This document shows, one piece after another, positions 1 to 10,395 of a stretch of DNA of 64,000 nucleotides. Both the position numbers and the translations under genes were made by a program. The number at the start of each line of letters is the position of its first letter. Position 1 is the stretch's first letter. The notes beneath the pieces are model-generated. The model saw only the letters and a program-made list of their open reading frames with translations. It did not search any database and was not told where the DNA came from. The DNA comes from Leptolyngbya sp. NIES-3755 (lineage in GTDB: Bacteria; Cyanobacteriota; Cyanobacteriia; Leptolyngbyales; Leptolyngbyaceae): NCBI GenBank assembly GCA_001548435.1, contig AP017308.1, positions 4,907,030-4,971,029 on the forward strand. Reading direction: 5' to 3'.

Positions 1-2624
1 CTTAAAAATCGCCCATTCACATCCCAAAGCTTGATACTGCCATCCTGACTTGCACTCACCAACTGTTGTCCATTCGGACTAAATCGCACACTATTCACTT
101 CTGCCGTATGTCCGCGCAAGACTCGACGCAACGGATTCTCTAACTTCCAAAGTTTCACACTATTGTCATAGCTCGATGATGCCAGAACTTTCCCATCTGG
201 GCTAAAACTGACGCTGTAAATTGCGCCTTTGTGACCTGTGAACACATTGATTTCTCGACCGTCAGACACTCGCCATTGTTTTACAGTTCCGTCCTGATGT
301 GCAGATGCGATCGTTCTTCCATCCGGGCTAAAACTCACACTATAAACCTGTCCATTTCGGCTATTCAGCGTTCTAATCAAAGTTCCATCTTTCCAGAGTT
401 TTACAGTTCCGTCACCACTCGCAGAAGCTAATAAATCACCTGAGAAACTTAAGCTATTAATTTGAGTCTCATGCGCTTTCCATTGTTTTAAGAGCTTGCC
501 TTCGATCGTCCAGAGTTTGACATCTCCATGCTCACCCGCAGAAGCTAAAGATTGTCCATCTGAACTAAAGCTAACGGTATAGACTGCGCCTTTATGTCTT
601 AGCTGAGGTGTTTTAATTGCATCACCACTGAGCGTCCAAAGTCGAATTGTATTATCCCAACTTGCGGAGGCGATGGCGCTTTTCCCAATCGCTACATTTT
701 CAATCCCCTGTGTCTGTCCTGACAGCGTTTTAATCAATTCACCCGCTGAATTCCAAACGTAAATCTTACCGTTTTGGCTGGTCGCGAGTAAGCGATCGTC
801 ATTCGTAAAAGCAACGCTAGTAAAAGCACTACAGCGTTTCTCCTGCTCACAAGATAGCGACTTAATTAGCTCGCCTTCAACAGTCCAAAGCTTGACGGTT
901 GTATCATCGCTTGCCGTTGCAATCCGTTTTCCATCTCGACTAAAAGCAACGCCATTCACCTTATCCTGATGTTCCTGTAAGCGATTCCATTCGTGAATAC
1001 TGTAAATCGATTGCTGTAGCGTATTGCTTGTTTCTGAAAGTAATTTAGACTGTGCATCGGGCGGTAAATTTGAATAGCTTTGAACCGCTTTAACACTTTC
1101 GAGCAGTCCATTCAGTTGATCATTTTTTAGCGATCGTAGTTGTGCCGCAGCATTAAAACTCTCGATTTCTACCGATCTTCGAGCAATTTCAGCATTTCTC
1201 AGAACATTCCGAGCTTCAAGACTCACTGTAATGGCAGCGATCGACATCAATGCCAACATTCCAAACCCAATTCGAGCCACCCAACGCGCTTTCCATTGTG
1301 TTTTTGCAAGTCGTTGATTCGCTTTCCGTTCTTCGGCTTCCGCTTTCTGTCTTGCTTCTGTGAGAATTTGATTCGCTTGTTGTTCCGCCTCTAAAGCTTT
1401 CTGAACTTCACGAGTTTCGAGTTCACGACTCGCATCTAAAAACCAATAATCTCGATCGCTTAAACTTTTCCCGGTAGCCCAAATCTGCGCCTCTTGCAAT
1501 GCCTGTTTTCTGAGCAACCAAGATTCATTCTGACCCGATGCCATCCAAGCATTCAACGCATCCGCATACGGGCAAAGACTCGCTAAAATCTGCTCGATCC
1601 ATTCGAGATTGAACACCTCTGCATAGATTGGATTGTAAACAGATAAGTACCCTTGACGTTCGACCACTAATCCAGACAATCTCAGTTCAATTTGATCAAA
1701 GCTGCCGTCCGTTTTGAGGGTGTGTGTGAGTGCCTTTTGATAAAGTCCGAGCAAGCGACCAGTGCGTTTATTCAGTAAGCGATCGCGAATTGTTTTCAAA
1801 TGAGTCGGCTCATCTTGGAACTCCCATTGTTCTAAAATTCTCGATCGAACAATTTCTTCAACCTCTTCACCTGTTTGCTCAACCAATCGACAAAGCTTCT
1901 GTGTCAAAAAAGGCTGCCCACCCGTCCAATTTAGGATTTTTTTGATCACTTTTTTTGGATCAGCGACAGGTAAACCTTGAGCGAGAACACCAACTTCGTG
2001 TAGTTGAAAACCGGAAAGCTCGATCGCATATCCAATATTAAAGGGTGTTCGCTGTTTGTCCTGCATCAAATGGGAAGGCGAAGCAACTCCTAACAGAGCA
2101 AAAGTTAATCGATCGTAGTTCGGATTTTCAACGCGGCGATTATAGCAAGCTCGAATTGAAGCAAAAAAATCCTCAACGGGAAATGACAAACTGAGTACAC
2201 TATCAATCTCATCAATGAAAATCACGATCTGTTCATTGATCTGATCGAGTAGGATTTCTTCTAAAAAGTTACTCCAGCGCTGAACTGGGGTCAGTAGTTG
2301 ACGATTTTTCCACCAATTTACCAAATCGAACTTCAGCTTGAATCGATTCGCCAAACTTCCAATCAAACTGGCATACCATTGCTCTGCGCTAATCTGCTCA
2401 ATTCCAATCGTGGTTAAATCAATCACTGCACAAGCAACATTTTCGTTTTGTAACCTGTGCATCGTTTGAACTCGTAAGCTCGACTTTCCCATCTGACGAG
2501 AGTTCAACACATAGCAAAAATCGCCGTTCTTCAAATGCTCGTAAAGAGCACGATCGGCATTTCTTTTCACATACGTGGGAGCATCGATCGGTAAATTGCC
2601 GCCGACTTGATAGGTTTGGGTCAT
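1..2624 (-). CDS. AAA-like ATPase with C-terminal WD40 propeller (partial, C-terminus beyond left edge)
   Basis: Reading the complement from the ATG at 2624 gives an open frame of at least 874 codons with no stop before position 1. Residues about 1-330 form an AAA-like (AAA_35-type) domain with a Walker A-like NSRQMGKSS and an acidic Walker B-like [10 protein letters not shown] charged coiled stretch leads to a membrane segment near residue 455. From about residue 545 eight WD40 blades are visible, each with a variant of VSFSPDG and a closing VKLW. The ATPase-plus-propeller layout is common in cyanobacterial signalling and conflict proteins; the ligand is unknown. The gene is divergent from the oxygenase gene and the two starts lie about 85 bp apart. 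Confidence 0.85.
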   Translation of the reverse strand, partial: MTQTYQVGGNLPIDAPTYVKRNADRALYEHLKNGDFCYVLNSRQMGKSSLRVQTMHRLQNENVACAVIDLTTIGIEQISAEQWYASLIGSLANRFKLKFDLVNWWKNRQLLTPVQRWSNFLEEILLDQINEQIVIFIDEIDSVLSLSFPVEDFFASIRACYNRRVENPNYDRLTFALLGVASPSHLMQDKQRTPFNIGYAIELSGFQLHEVGVLAQGLPVADPKKVIKKILNWTGGQPFLTQKLCRLVEQTGEEVEEIVRSRILEQWEFQDEPTHLKTIRDRLLNKRTGRLLGLYQKALTHTLKTDGSFDQIELRLSGLVVERQGYLSVYNPIYAEVFNLEWIEQILASLCPYADALNAWMASGQNESWLLRKQALQEAQIWATGKSLSDRDYWFLDASRELETREVQKALEAEQQANQILTEARQKAEAEERKANQRLAKTQWKARWVARIGFGMLALMSIAAITVSLEARNVLRNAEIARRSVEIESFNAAAQLRSLKNDQLNGLLESVKAVQSYSNLPPDAQSKLLSETSNTLQQSIYSIHEWNRLQEHQDKVNGVAFSRDGKRIATASDDTTVKLWTVEGELIKSLSCEQEKRCSAFTSVAFTNDDRLLATSQNGKIYVWNSAGELIKTLSGQTQGIENVAIGKSAIASASWDNTIRLWTLSGDAIKTPQLRHKGAVYTVSFSSDGQSLASAGEHGDVKLWTIEGKLLKQWKAHETQINSLSFSGDLLASASGDGTVKLWKDGTLIRTLNSRNGQVYSVSFSPDGRTIASAHQDGTVKQWRVSDGREINVFTGHKGAIYSVSFSPDGKVLASSSYDNSVKLWKLENPLRRVLRGHTAEVNSVRFSPNGQQLVSASQDGSIKLWDVNGRFL

Positions 2625-2708
2625 TTTGCAGCAACAAAGATGATTCCCTATCTTACTCGCTCGATCGTAGAACTGATAAACTCGATCACACAGATTGAGA
2701 AAGACAAA

Positions 2709-3407
2709 ATGCCGATCGAAACTTGGTTTCCCCTAGCGATTTACTATGAAGATTTACCGAACGCTTCAGAACATCAACAAAATTTAATTGAGGCAGTTCT
2801 GAAGCTAGAGAGTGAAGTCACTGAATCGCGAAACTATCCAGGAATGGCTTGGACTGGCGACATTCATGGCATTAATCAGATTCATACTGATCCAGAATTT
2901 ACCTGGATTGTGAAACAGGTTGAGCAGCACGTTTCAACTTATCTACAGGATATTGGAGTCGATTTGAGCAAAGTTGATTTATACATTCAGCGGGCTTGGT
3001 CAATTATTTCTCGAACCGAAGAAGAGGTCGGTGCTCATTCTCATAACACGGCTCACATCAGCGCAGTTTACTACATCCAAGTGCCAACTGATGAGACAGG
3101 CGATCCAGGAACTTTAGTGTTTTTCAACGATGCACGGGTGAATGAAGTTTGTCCAGGTTTAGGCAGTGAGAACACAGATATTGTCGATGCTGATAACTAT
3201 CTCAATCAGCTTTATGCAGCTTATCCACCGGTCGAGGGTCGATTGATTATCTTTCCTGCAAAACAACGTCACGCGGTGACAATGAACGAAACTGACGAAT
3301 TACGACTGTCCTTATCGTTTGATATTGTGCTCACTGCGACGGGAACATCGGCAGGAACTTATGAATTTCTCACGCCGCCTCCGAGTCAGTGGAAGCGATT
3401 TGGCTAA
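2709..3407 (+). CDS. 2OG-Fe(II) oxygenase family protein
   Basis: The 232-residue protein resembles the putative 2OG-Fe(II) oxygenases of the TIGR02466 type. Visible signatures are a His-rich strand ([13 protein letters not shown]) near residue 107, a later HAVTMN and an arginine-bearing strand RLSLSFDI that would hold 2-oxoglutarate. The substrate cannot be read from sequence. I chose the ATG at 2709 because GAGAAAG precedes it; an upstream start at 2607 would overlap the divergent AAA-WD40 gene. The 3' end overlaps the convergent ATPase gene by 4 bp. Confidence 0.75.
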   Translation: MPIETWFPLAIYYEDLPNASEHQQNLIEAVLKLESEVTESRNYPGMAWTGDIHGINQIHTDPEFTWIVKQVEQHVSTYLQDIGVDLSKVDLYIQRAWSIISRTEEEVGAHSHNTAHISAVYYIQVPTDETGDPGTLVFFNDARVNEVCPGLGSENTDIVDADNYLNQLYAAYPPVEGRLIIFPAKQRHAVTMNETDELRLSLSFDIVLTATGTSAGTYEFLTPPPSQWKRFG

Positions 3408-4654
3408 AGTCGATCGACAAAATACAATCGATACAGTTCACATCTCGGAATCGCTGCATTCCCTTGCAAATGAACTAATCCCATACTTTCGAGCTTGAAA
3501 GCTTGCAACGGATCGAGCGGCACAGGTTTAGTAGACGAAATCACTTGTTTGAATGCGATCGCAAGATCCGTTCTCTGTTGTAACTGCATCCAATGTCTTC
3601 GTAGATGATCACTATAGATTCCCGATTCGGTCGCGGCGGACTGGAGCAATTCATCGATCGATAATTTCTGCTTAATGGCATGTTGAATCAAATAGGGATG
3701 ACCACCCACGAGATTCATTAAGCGATCGACATTCCAATCAAGCTGATATCGATCGAACAATGCTTGAACCTGATCACGATTGAATTCAGGGAGTTTCACA
3801 ATCAAACCCACGCCACCGATTGGAGAATGATTAATATCTAAATTGCCGTAAACTTCTGTGGAATGAACAATGATTAATCTCAGCTTTTTCCAAATTGCGC
3901 CAATCTCGTCGCCCTGCATGGCTCTTTGATTCCAGCCTCGTAAAAGAGCGCAAAAATCAGTCGCGATCGCACTATGTTCAAACACAATATCAACTTTATC
4001 GAGTGCTAGAACAAACGGTGTTTCGATTTGCTGAAGTAAATAGTTCTCGAAATAGAGCGTACTGTTGTAATTGCAGCCAAAAATATCAAACCAATATTCT
4101 GACAAGCGATTCGGCAAACCAATCGCGTGAGCAATACTTGCACAAAACCACTGAGAGAACTTATTCAAATCGGTTAGGACTGTACTATCGCAGAGTTCAA
4201 AATTAAACACTTGAGTGCGATAACCATTTTGTCGAGCGTGACTTAAAACTTGCTCCATCAGCCAAGTTTTTCCCATATCCTGCGCGGCTCGAATGCGAAT
4301 CAGTGATCCAGGCTTGAGAATTTCGCTGTAACACTCTTGCTCAAACGGAACTCGATCGATATACACTCGATCGCTCACAGATTCGCTTCTGAGCTTCGAG
4401 AACGCGCCTTGAAGGTGATTCTTCGTGACTTTCGTTCCCGTCGCTTCAGAGAGCAATTTCCACAATTCAGGACCCACATTTCGCATCAAGTGATCGAGTC
4501 CACAGCGATCGCGACAGTCCTGATGAATCTCGGTAAAGCTCTTTCCCTGCCACGCACCTCGAAACACAATACGCTGTAAGTCATTCATCGATTTGCCACT
4601 CGACCTAAGAATCAACTCATCCGCAAGCGCGATCGCACTCTCCACATCCATCAC
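3404..4654 (-). CDS. AAA-like ATPase with vMAP-type N-terminal helical domain
   Basis: The 416-residue protein starts with an N-terminal region of about 100 residues resembling the vMAP (vWA-MoxR-associated protein) HTH domain. An AAA_35-like ATPase follows. Its P-loop is degenerate (AAQDMGKTW) but keeps GKT, and LALDKVDIVF sits at the Walker B position with lysine in place of the expected acidic residue. A GGHPYLIQ sensor-like motif lies near residue 317. Proteins of this kind are placed by published comparative work in nucleotide-dependent biological conflict systems; this assignment rests on resemblance. Alternative start one codon downstream (second Met). Confidence 0.7.
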   Translation of the reverse strand: MMDVESAIALADELILRSSGKSMNDLQRIVFRGAWQGKSFTEIHQDCRDRCGLDHLMRNVGPELWKLLSEATGTKVTKNHLQGAFSKLRSESVSDRVYIDRVPFEQECYSEILKPGSLIRIRAAQDMGKTWLMEQVLSHARQNGYRTQVFNFELCDSTVLTDLNKFSQWFCASIAHAIGLPNRLSEYWFDIFGCNYNSTLYFENYLLQQIETPFVLALDKVDIVFEHSAIATDFCALLRGWNQRAMQGDEIGAIWKKLRLIIVHSTEVYGNLDINHSPIGGVGLIVKLPEFNRDQVQALFDRYQLDWNVDRLMNLVGGHPYLIQHAIKQKLSIDELLQSAATESGIYSDHLRRHWMQLQQRTDLAIAFKQVISSTKPVPLDPLQAFKLESMGLVHLQGNAAIPRCELYRLYFVDRL

Positions 4655-4837
4655 TCGACACCAGCAAGACGATCGCTCCCATTAAAACCCACTTTTTTCA
4701 TGGCGGCAATCGATCGAGGCTGAACTTTCCTGAAGTCTGACAAAAATTGGGCTGAACTATTCTTGAAATCGCTGTATTGCGCCTCTATCCGAGCATTGAA
4801 TAAAGTGTGTTCAACCGCAGATCAAAGTCTTCCAACT

Positions 4838-7798
4838 ATGCAGACGAAAAGTTCAATTGCTCTCTCGCACTGCTTTAATCCCACCTGCAAGCAGCCCGAA
4901 AATTCACCAAGTGCTACTCATTGTCAAGCTTGTGAAACTCCGTTATTGTTGCTCGATCGATATCGTGCCATTCGCTTAATTGGTCAAGGCGGATTTGGAC
5001 GAACTTTGCTGGTCACCGATGAAGTAGAAGATTCTCGCTGTGTGGTCAAGCAATTCTATCCTCAATCACAGAGCAATTCAGAAAAAGCGGCTGAACTATT
5101 TCGCCTTGAAGCTCAACGGCTGGAAACTTTGGGACAACATTCTCAAATTCCGAAGCTATTGAGCCATTTTGAGGTTGCTGGGAACCAATATCTAGTACAA
5201 GAGTGGATCGATGGTCGGAACTTAGCGCAAGAGCTTACAGAAGTTGGAGCATTCAACGAAACTCAGATTCGACACTTGTTGCAGGACATTCTACCGATTC
5301 TCAAATTTGTGCATGATCATCAGGTGATTCATCGGGATATCAAGCCAGAGAACATTGTGCGGAGAACGAGCGATCGCAAATTAGTCTTGGTCGATTTTGG
5401 GGCAGCAAAGTACACGACTGAGACAACTTTGGGCAAAACTGGAACAATGATCGGATCTGCGGCGTACACTGCACCTGAACAAGTTCGAGGAAAAGCAATC
5501 TACGCAAGTGATCTCTACAGTTTAGGGGTCACTTGCATTCATCTACTGACTCAGATGTCACCGTTTGAATTGTTCGATAGTGGTGAAAACAAATGGGTAT
5601 GGCGACACTATCTCAACAAAGAAAGAACACGCGATGGATTCATCAAACCAAAGCGCAAAACGGTCGTTAGTCCTTGGCTTGGAACAATTCTCGACAAGAT
5701 GCTAGAGAGCGGCACAACCAAGCGATACACGAATGCTGAAAGTGTTCTAAAGGATCTAAAATCGAAGCCTCGAAGATTCAAAAAACGCTATGTAGTTGCA
5801 ACCATTACTGGAGTGGTCGCGATCGCAGCTTTCGGGGGTCTAAGAACCTTCGTGTCACCAGTCGTTCAGCAAGTTTCACCAGATATCATTACACCGACAT
5901 CATCAGAATCAACTGTTGCAGGGTTATACAGCACCAAAAGCGGAGAACAGCACTCCTTTCCACTGCAACATACTGAAGTCATGGCGCGAGTTACGGGTAA
6001 CGTGTCGCGTGTGGAAGTTACGCAAACATTTACGAATCCCTTTAAAACCCCGATAGAAGCGGTGTACATGTTCCCGCTACCGGATGAAGCCGCTGTCGAT
6101 GACATGGAAATTCGAGTCGGCGATCGCATTATTCGCGGCGTGATCAAGAAGCGTCAGGAAGCGAAACAACTCTATGAAACAGCAAAACAGGAAGGCAAAA
6201 CCGCAGGATTGCTAGAACAAGAGCGCGACAATGTTTTTACGCAATCCCTTGCGAACATTAGACCTGGTGAAAAAATTGATGTCAAAATTCGCTATACCGA
6301 AAGCCTGAAGTTCGAGAAAGGTAGCTACGAATTCGCCTTTCCAATGGTGGTTGCACCCCGATACAATCCGCTGGCTGACGCGAAAGATACTCTAAAATCG
6401 GCTCCTGCAACGAGACCTGGACAAAATATTGGAATGACGATCGAGATCGATGCAGGTGTTCCAATCAAAGGAGTTCGATCGACGACTCATCAAATTCAAT
6501 CTCAGCAGGATGGTCGATCGACTCGAATCCAACTCCAAAACGAGAACACGATTCCCAACAAAGATTTCGTATTGCAATATCAAGTCTCAGATACCAAAGC
6601 ACAATCTACAACATTAACTGATGTCGATCAGCGTGGCGGGCATTTTGCAACTTATCTCATTCCTGCGGTGAACTATCAGCAGAGCGAAATTGTTCCGAAA
6701 GACATTGTGTTCCTAATTGATACCTCTGGCTCACAAGGAGGCGAACCGATTCAAGCTTCCAAAGAATTAATGCGTCGGTTTATCAAGGGTTTGAATCCCG
6801 ATGACACGTTCACAATTATCGATTTTGCGAGTACAACTCAGAAGCTTTCTGACAAGCCGTTGACGAACACACCAGAGAACCGAAAAAGAGCGATCGACTA
6901 CATCAACAAAATCGATGCAAACGGTGGCTCTGAACTGTTCAATGGCATTCAAGAAGTCTTGAAGTTTCCCGCTGCTCCAGAAGGACGATTACGCAGCGTT
7001 GTGTTACTGACTGATGGATTGGTCGGTGATGATGAGCGTGTGATCGCTGAGGTGCAGAAGAATCTCAAGCCTGGAAATCGATTGTATAGCTTTGGAGTGG
7101 GAGATTCAGTCAATCGATTTTTAATCGATCGTGTTGCCGAACTCGGTCGCGGAACTTCTCAGATTGTGATTCCTGGAGAACCGTCTGATAAAGTGGTCGA
7201 GCAATTTTTCCAGCAGATTAACAATCCTGTGTTAACCAATATCGAAGTCAGTTGGGAAGGAACAGGCGAAGCTCCCGAAATGTATCCCCAAAAGATTCCT
7301 GACCTATTCGCAAATCAGCCGATCGTACTGTTTGGGAAAAAGCGCGATCGTACAGACGGCACTCTGAAAATTACTGGAACAGTCGCAGGTGGCGCAAGAT
7401 TCGAGAAGCGGGTTCCGGTCGATTTCGCTCAAAATTCAACGAATTCCCTATCCGGTGGGATTGCTCAATTGTGGGGTCGATCGCGCATCAAAGAACTATC
7501 CAATCAAATGTTCGCCAAAGAAACGGATGCGGGTGTGAAAGCCATCACCGAAACCGCGCTCGATTATCGCTTGATGTCGAAGTACACTTCCTTTGTTGCG
7601 ATTAGTCAAACTCAGCGAGTAGAGCCGAATTCGAGTCAAAAAGTTGATCCCGTCGAGCTACCACCGAATATGCAGCCAGCGAATGGGACTCAGACCGAAG
7701 AAGTTCCTGAACCTGCGGAAATTGCGGGAAGCCTAGTTGCGATCGCGCTTTTGTGGTGGCGATTTGGACGACGACGGGCAAAAGTTGTGAAGCCCTAA
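4838..7798 (+). CDS. Serine/threonine kinase fused to VIT and von Willebrand A domains
   Basis: The 986-residue fusion opens with a zinc ribbon (Cys12, 17, 29, 32). A complete protein kinase follows: glycine loop GQGGFG near 48, HRDIKPEN near 164 and DFGAAK near 185. A membrane segment lies at about 320-340. The outer half holds a VIT domain (about 390-510) and a vWA domain with the MIDAS motif DTSGS near 625. A second hydrophobic segment precedes a basic tail (RFGRRRAKVVKP). The layout suggests a cytoplasmic kinase joined across the membrane to an inter-alpha-trypsin-inhibitor-like adhesion or metal-binding module. The ATG at 4838 is preferred because it immediately precedes the conserved ribbon; an upstream start at 4763 is possible. 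Confidence 0.85.
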   Translation: MQTKSSIALSHCFNPTCKQPENSPSATHCQACETPLLLLDRYRAIRLIGQGGFGRTLLVTDEVEDSRCVVKQFYPQSQSNSEKAAELFRLEAQRLETLGQHSQIPKLLSHFEVAGNQYLVQEWIDGRNLAQELTEVGAFNETQIRHLLQDILPILKFVHDHQVIHRDIKPENIVRRTSDRKLVLVDFGAAKYTTETTLGKTGTMIGSAAYTAPEQVRGKAIYASDLYSLGVTCIHLLTQMSPFELFDSGENKWVWRHYLNKERTRDGFIKPKRKTVVSPWLGTILDKMLESGTTKRYTNAESVLKDLKSKPRRFKKRYVVATITGVVAIAAFGGLRTFVSPVVQQVSPDIITPTSSESTVAGLYSTKSGEQHSFPLQHTEVMARVTGNVSRVEVTQTFTNPFKTPIEAVYMFPLPDEAAVDDMEIRVGDRIIRGVIKKRQEAKQLYETAKQEGKTAGLLEQERDNVFTQSLANIRPGEKIDVKIRYTESLKFEKGSYEFAFPMVVAPRYNPLADAKDTLKSAPATRPGQNIGMTIEIDAGVPIKGVRSTTHQIQSQQDGRSTRIQLQNENTIPNKDFVLQYQVSDTKAQSTTLTDVDQRGGHFATYLIPAVNYQQSEIVPKDIVFLIDTSGSQGGEPIQASKELMRRFIKGLNPDDTFTIIDFASTTQKLSDKPLTNTPENRKRAIDYINKIDANGGSELFNGIQEVLKFPAAPEGRLRSVVLLTDGLVGDDERVIAEVQKNLKPGNRLYSFGVGDSVNRFLIDRVAELGRGTSQIVIPGEPSDKVVEQFFQQINNPVLTNIEVSWEGTGEAPEMYPQKIPDLFANQPIVLFGKKRDRTDGTLKITGTVAGGARFEKRVPVDFAQNSTNSLSGGIAQLWGRSRIKELSNQMFAKETDAGVKAITETALDYRLMSKYTSFVAISQTQRVEPNSSQKVDPVELPPNMQPANGTQTEEVPEPAEIAGSLVAIALLWWRFGRRRAKVVKP

Positions 7799-7928
7799 AG
7801 TTTACTCTTGGGCACAACTGAGAAGGTTTGAGGGGAGGTGTGTTTGATAGTTCCTTTCCGCGTTCTGCTTGCTCAGTGTGCCCTTTCCTAATCTATCTTG
7901 CTAGTCTATCTCGCTACGATTGCATCCC

Positions 7929-7979
7929 GCCCGTGAATAGAATTCCGGGCTAACGGAACAAAGTCCACTAAAGGGGACT
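7929..7979. repeat. Pair of small intergenic hairpins upstream of exosortase gene
   Basis: Two palindromes lie 40-90 bp upstream of the exosortase gene: GCCCG (7929-7933) pairs with CGGGC (7946-7950), and AGTCC (7962-7966) pairs with GGACT (7975-7979). Neither is followed by a T-run, so they are not classical terminators. They look like the short dispersed palindromic repeats seen between cyanobacterial genes, or a structured leader. The rest of 7799-8018 shows nothing recognisable. Confidence 0.4.
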
Positions 7980-8018
7980 GAAGAACCACTAAGGTTTTAC
8001 TCGATAGGTTCATTATCA

Positions 8019-8816
8019 ATGTGGTATGGATTGCTTGGGCTACTTTCTGCTTTGATTGCATTACATCTCAGTTTAGTTTTCAAAAGCGATAACACAGATT
8101 TAATTGGCTCTAGTCTGTTGTATTGGTCGGCTGCAATTCTGATTTTGCGTCAGAAACATTCACAGCTACATTTTTCTAGCAATTTAGCTTCGGTGATGAT
8201 TGGCAGCTTAATTTTGATTTCTGTTTTAAGTAAAAGTGCTTCAATTGCTGGCAATGATATTTTTCTCAGAGTGTTTCCGATTTTGTCGATCGCATCTCTC
8301 ATACTCATCGCATCCGGCATTCAAGGCTTAAAACAACATTGGCAAGAACTTCTCATCTTATTGATTTTTGCTATTCCTCCGGGACTCATTTTATTGTTCT
8401 TTGACCCTTCAGCGATGACGGCAAAAGTTTCAGCATTCATCTTATGGAGCTTAGGATTTCAAGTCTCAGTCCAAGGTGTATTAGTCAGCTTACCGAAAGG
8501 CTCGATCGAGGTTTATTCTGCCTGTGCTGGAGTTGCCACAATGTTACAGCTTTTCGGGGTTGCCCTGATGTATCTATTCCTTCAGCCAACTAAGCCTTAT
8601 CAAAAAATTCTGATTCCTATCATTGCATTGTTTATTGCTTTTCTAATGAATGCGTTCCGAGTTGCTCTCATGGCTGTTTTAGTGGCACTAGGAGATCAAG
8701 CAGCGTTTGAATATTGGCATGTTGGCAACGGCTCCTTGGTATTTTCAACCATTGCTGTAGTTCTCTTTTGTTTATCTTCGCAAGTATTACTGCCTTATGA
8801 AGAACGATCGCTTTAA
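8019..8816 (+). CDS. crtA: Cyanoexosortase A
   Basis: The 265-residue polytopic membrane protein belongs to the exosortase/archaeosortase family. The three catalytic positions are visible: Cys169 in YSACAGV, Arg214 in NAFRVAL and His234 in EYWHVGN, with about eight hydrophobic segments. Exosortases cleave and sort PEP-CTERM-type C-terminal anchors during export to the envelope. The next gene overlaps by 20 bp and encodes the usual partner of cyanoexosortase A, which supports this subtype. No PEP-CTERM substrate was recognised in the window. Confidence 0.85.
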   Translation: MWYGLLGLLSALIALHLSLVFKSDNTDLIGSSLLYWSAAILILRQKHSQLHFSSNLASVMIGSLILISVLSKSASIAGNDIFLRVFPILSIASLILIASGIQGLKQHWQELLILLIFAIPPGLILLFFDPSAMTAKVSAFILWSLGFQVSVQGVLVSLPKGSIEVYSACAGVATMLQLFGVALMYLFLQPTKPYQKILIPIIALFIAFLMNAFRVALMAVLVALGDQAAFEYWHVGNGSLVFSTIAVVLFCLSSQVLLPYEERSL

Positions 8817-9420
8817 GTTTATCTATATCTGTGTGCTGACTGTGGGAACGATCGCAGTTTTAATCAAAGCGCATTTCTACCCAAATAAGCCGACTAAAAC
8901 AGCCTTCGAGATTCCGCAAACCTTGAATCTACCCAATTGGTCATTACAATCGAGCAGCGCGATCAATGAGAATCAAAGCAATTTTCAGAGTGGCAAGATT
9001 TATCAATATCAACAAAACCAAACCGCGATCGACATTGAAGTTCGTCATATCGTCAACACCGATGGCGATGTTCGGGATTATTTGCAGGTTTATCAATCGA
9101 TCGCGCTTTCAACCTCTCCAACAGTGCGATACAAAGACGGCTACTACGCAATATTCACGCACCAGAATCGTAGCTATCTTAGCGCTTGCATCAATCCCAA
9201 AGGAGAAAGCACTTTTACAGGAGTTCAGTTCGCCCGAAATCGAAACCTTTATGATATTCGGCTCGATCGCATCGTTCCTTGGATATTCAGCGCCACGAGT
9301 TTGAGAGACGAACGATGCTTATGGGTGCAACTCTCGACTCTGAATCGCGATCGAGAAGGATTAGAGAAAACTTGGTTCGATCTCTATCCAAACTTACGAA
9401 AGCAATTTACTCGTGAGTGA
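8797..9420 (+). CDS. Cyanoexosortase A system-associated protein
   Basis: The 207-residue protein has one N-terminal membrane segment and a soluble domain resembling the EpsI-like accessory proteins found next to exosortases (the cyanoexosortase A system-associated family). It starts inside the end of the exosortase gene, so translational coupling is likely. Its function is unknown; by context it assists sorting of anchored surface proteins. Confidence 0.75.
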   Translation: MKNDRFKFIYICVLTVGTIAVLIKAHFYPNKPTKTAFEIPQTLNLPNWSLQSSSAINENQSNFQSGKIYQYQQNQTAIDIEVRHIVNTDGDVRDYLQVYQSIALSTSPTVRYKDGYYAIFTHQNRSYLSACINPKGESTFTGVQFARNRNLYDIRLDRIVPWIFSATSLRDERCLWVQLSTLNRDREGLEKTWFDLYPNLRKQFTRE

Positions 9421-9457
9421 TTCGATCGGAGACCAGGACGTGGTAAAGAAGGGAAAA

Positions 9458-9512
9458 GCGGTTCTAGTCAGTCTTAGCTTAACTAGAGCCGCATACGATC
9501 CTCTAGAGAGGA
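9458..9512. other. Strong intergenic hairpins between exosortase partner and upp
   Basis: GCGGTTCTAGT at 9458-9468 pairs with ACTAGAGCCGC at 9482-9492 (11 pairs, one G-U, 13-nt loop). A second stem, TCCTCT with AGAGGA, occupies 9499-9512. No T-run follows, so a rho-independent terminator is not supported. A structured 3' region or small RNA is possible. The remainder of 9421-9699 is AT-rich with no gene seen. Confidence 0.4.
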
Positions 9513-9699
9513 GAACACTGAACGTTACTATAAAGCTTATTGAAAATGTTTGTCAACACTAATGAGAAAAGATTTCAATAAAATCTAAGAAGCAGTCGTT
9601 TCGCTACATCGGAGATGACCGCCGAATGCCACGGAAATAACCAAAAATATTGAGAGAGAAGGAGTATGATAGTTCAGATTCATTCATGATGAGCGATTT

Positions 9700-10350
9700 A
9701 TGACTCTGCAACTGCGCGTATACGTTCCGCCCCATCCCCTAATCAAACATTGGCTGGGTGTCGCTCGTGATGCCTCGACTCCTTCGACGCTGTTTCGGAC
9801 TGCGATCGCAGAATTAGGACGGTGGCTGACTTACGAAGCAGTTCGCGAATGGTTGCCGACGATCGATACGACGATCGAGACTCCGCTTGCCCCATGTCCC
9901 GCCACGTTCATCAATCCTGAAGTTCCCGTCGTCGTTGTGCCGATTCTGCGGGCTGGACTGGGTTTACTGGATGGTGCACAGTCTTTATTGCCTTTGGCAT
10001 CGATTTATCATTTGGGACTGGTGCGGAATGAAGAAACGCTCGAAGCCAGTTGCTACTTGAATAAATTGCCTGATCAGTTTGATCCGCAGACTCGTGTTTT
10101 GATCGTTGATCCGATGCTGGCAACGGGTGGAAGCTCGATTCGGGCAATGGAAGAATTGACCAAGCGGGGAATTGATCCGGCAATGGTGAGAATTGTCGCG
10201 GTGGTGGCGGCTCCTCCTGCCTTGCAAAAATTGGGAAGTGCTTATCCGAGCTTGTCGATTTACACAGCGGGAATTGATGAAGTGTTGAACGATCGCGGAT
10301 TTATCGTTCCTGGATTGGGAGATGCAGGCGATCGTATTTTTGGCACTTGA
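9700..10350 (+). CDS. upp: Uracil phosphoribosyltransferase
   Basis: The 216-residue protein matches UPRTase in length and motifs. It converts uracil and PRPP to UMP in pyrimidine salvage. The PRPP loop (VLIVDPMLATGGS) lies near residues 128-140, PILRAGLGL near 82 is typical, and the C-terminal uracil-binding strand ends GLGDAGDRIFGT. It stands alone in front of two small cyanobacterial membrane-protein genes. Confidence 0.95.
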   Translation: MTLQLRVYVPPHPLIKHWLGVARDASTPSTLFRTAIAELGRWLTYEAVREWLPTIDTTIETPLAPCPATFINPEVPVVVVPILRAGLGLLDGAQSLLPLASIYHLGLVRNEETLEASCYLNKLPDQFDPQTRVLIVDPMLATGGSSIRAMEELTKRGIDPAMVRIVAVVAAPPALQKLGSAYPSLSIYTAGIDEVLNDRGFIVPGLGDAGDRIFGT

Positions 10351-10395
10351 GGATCGATACAATAGGAAGACATAGAGCTTGAGGAACGATCGCCC

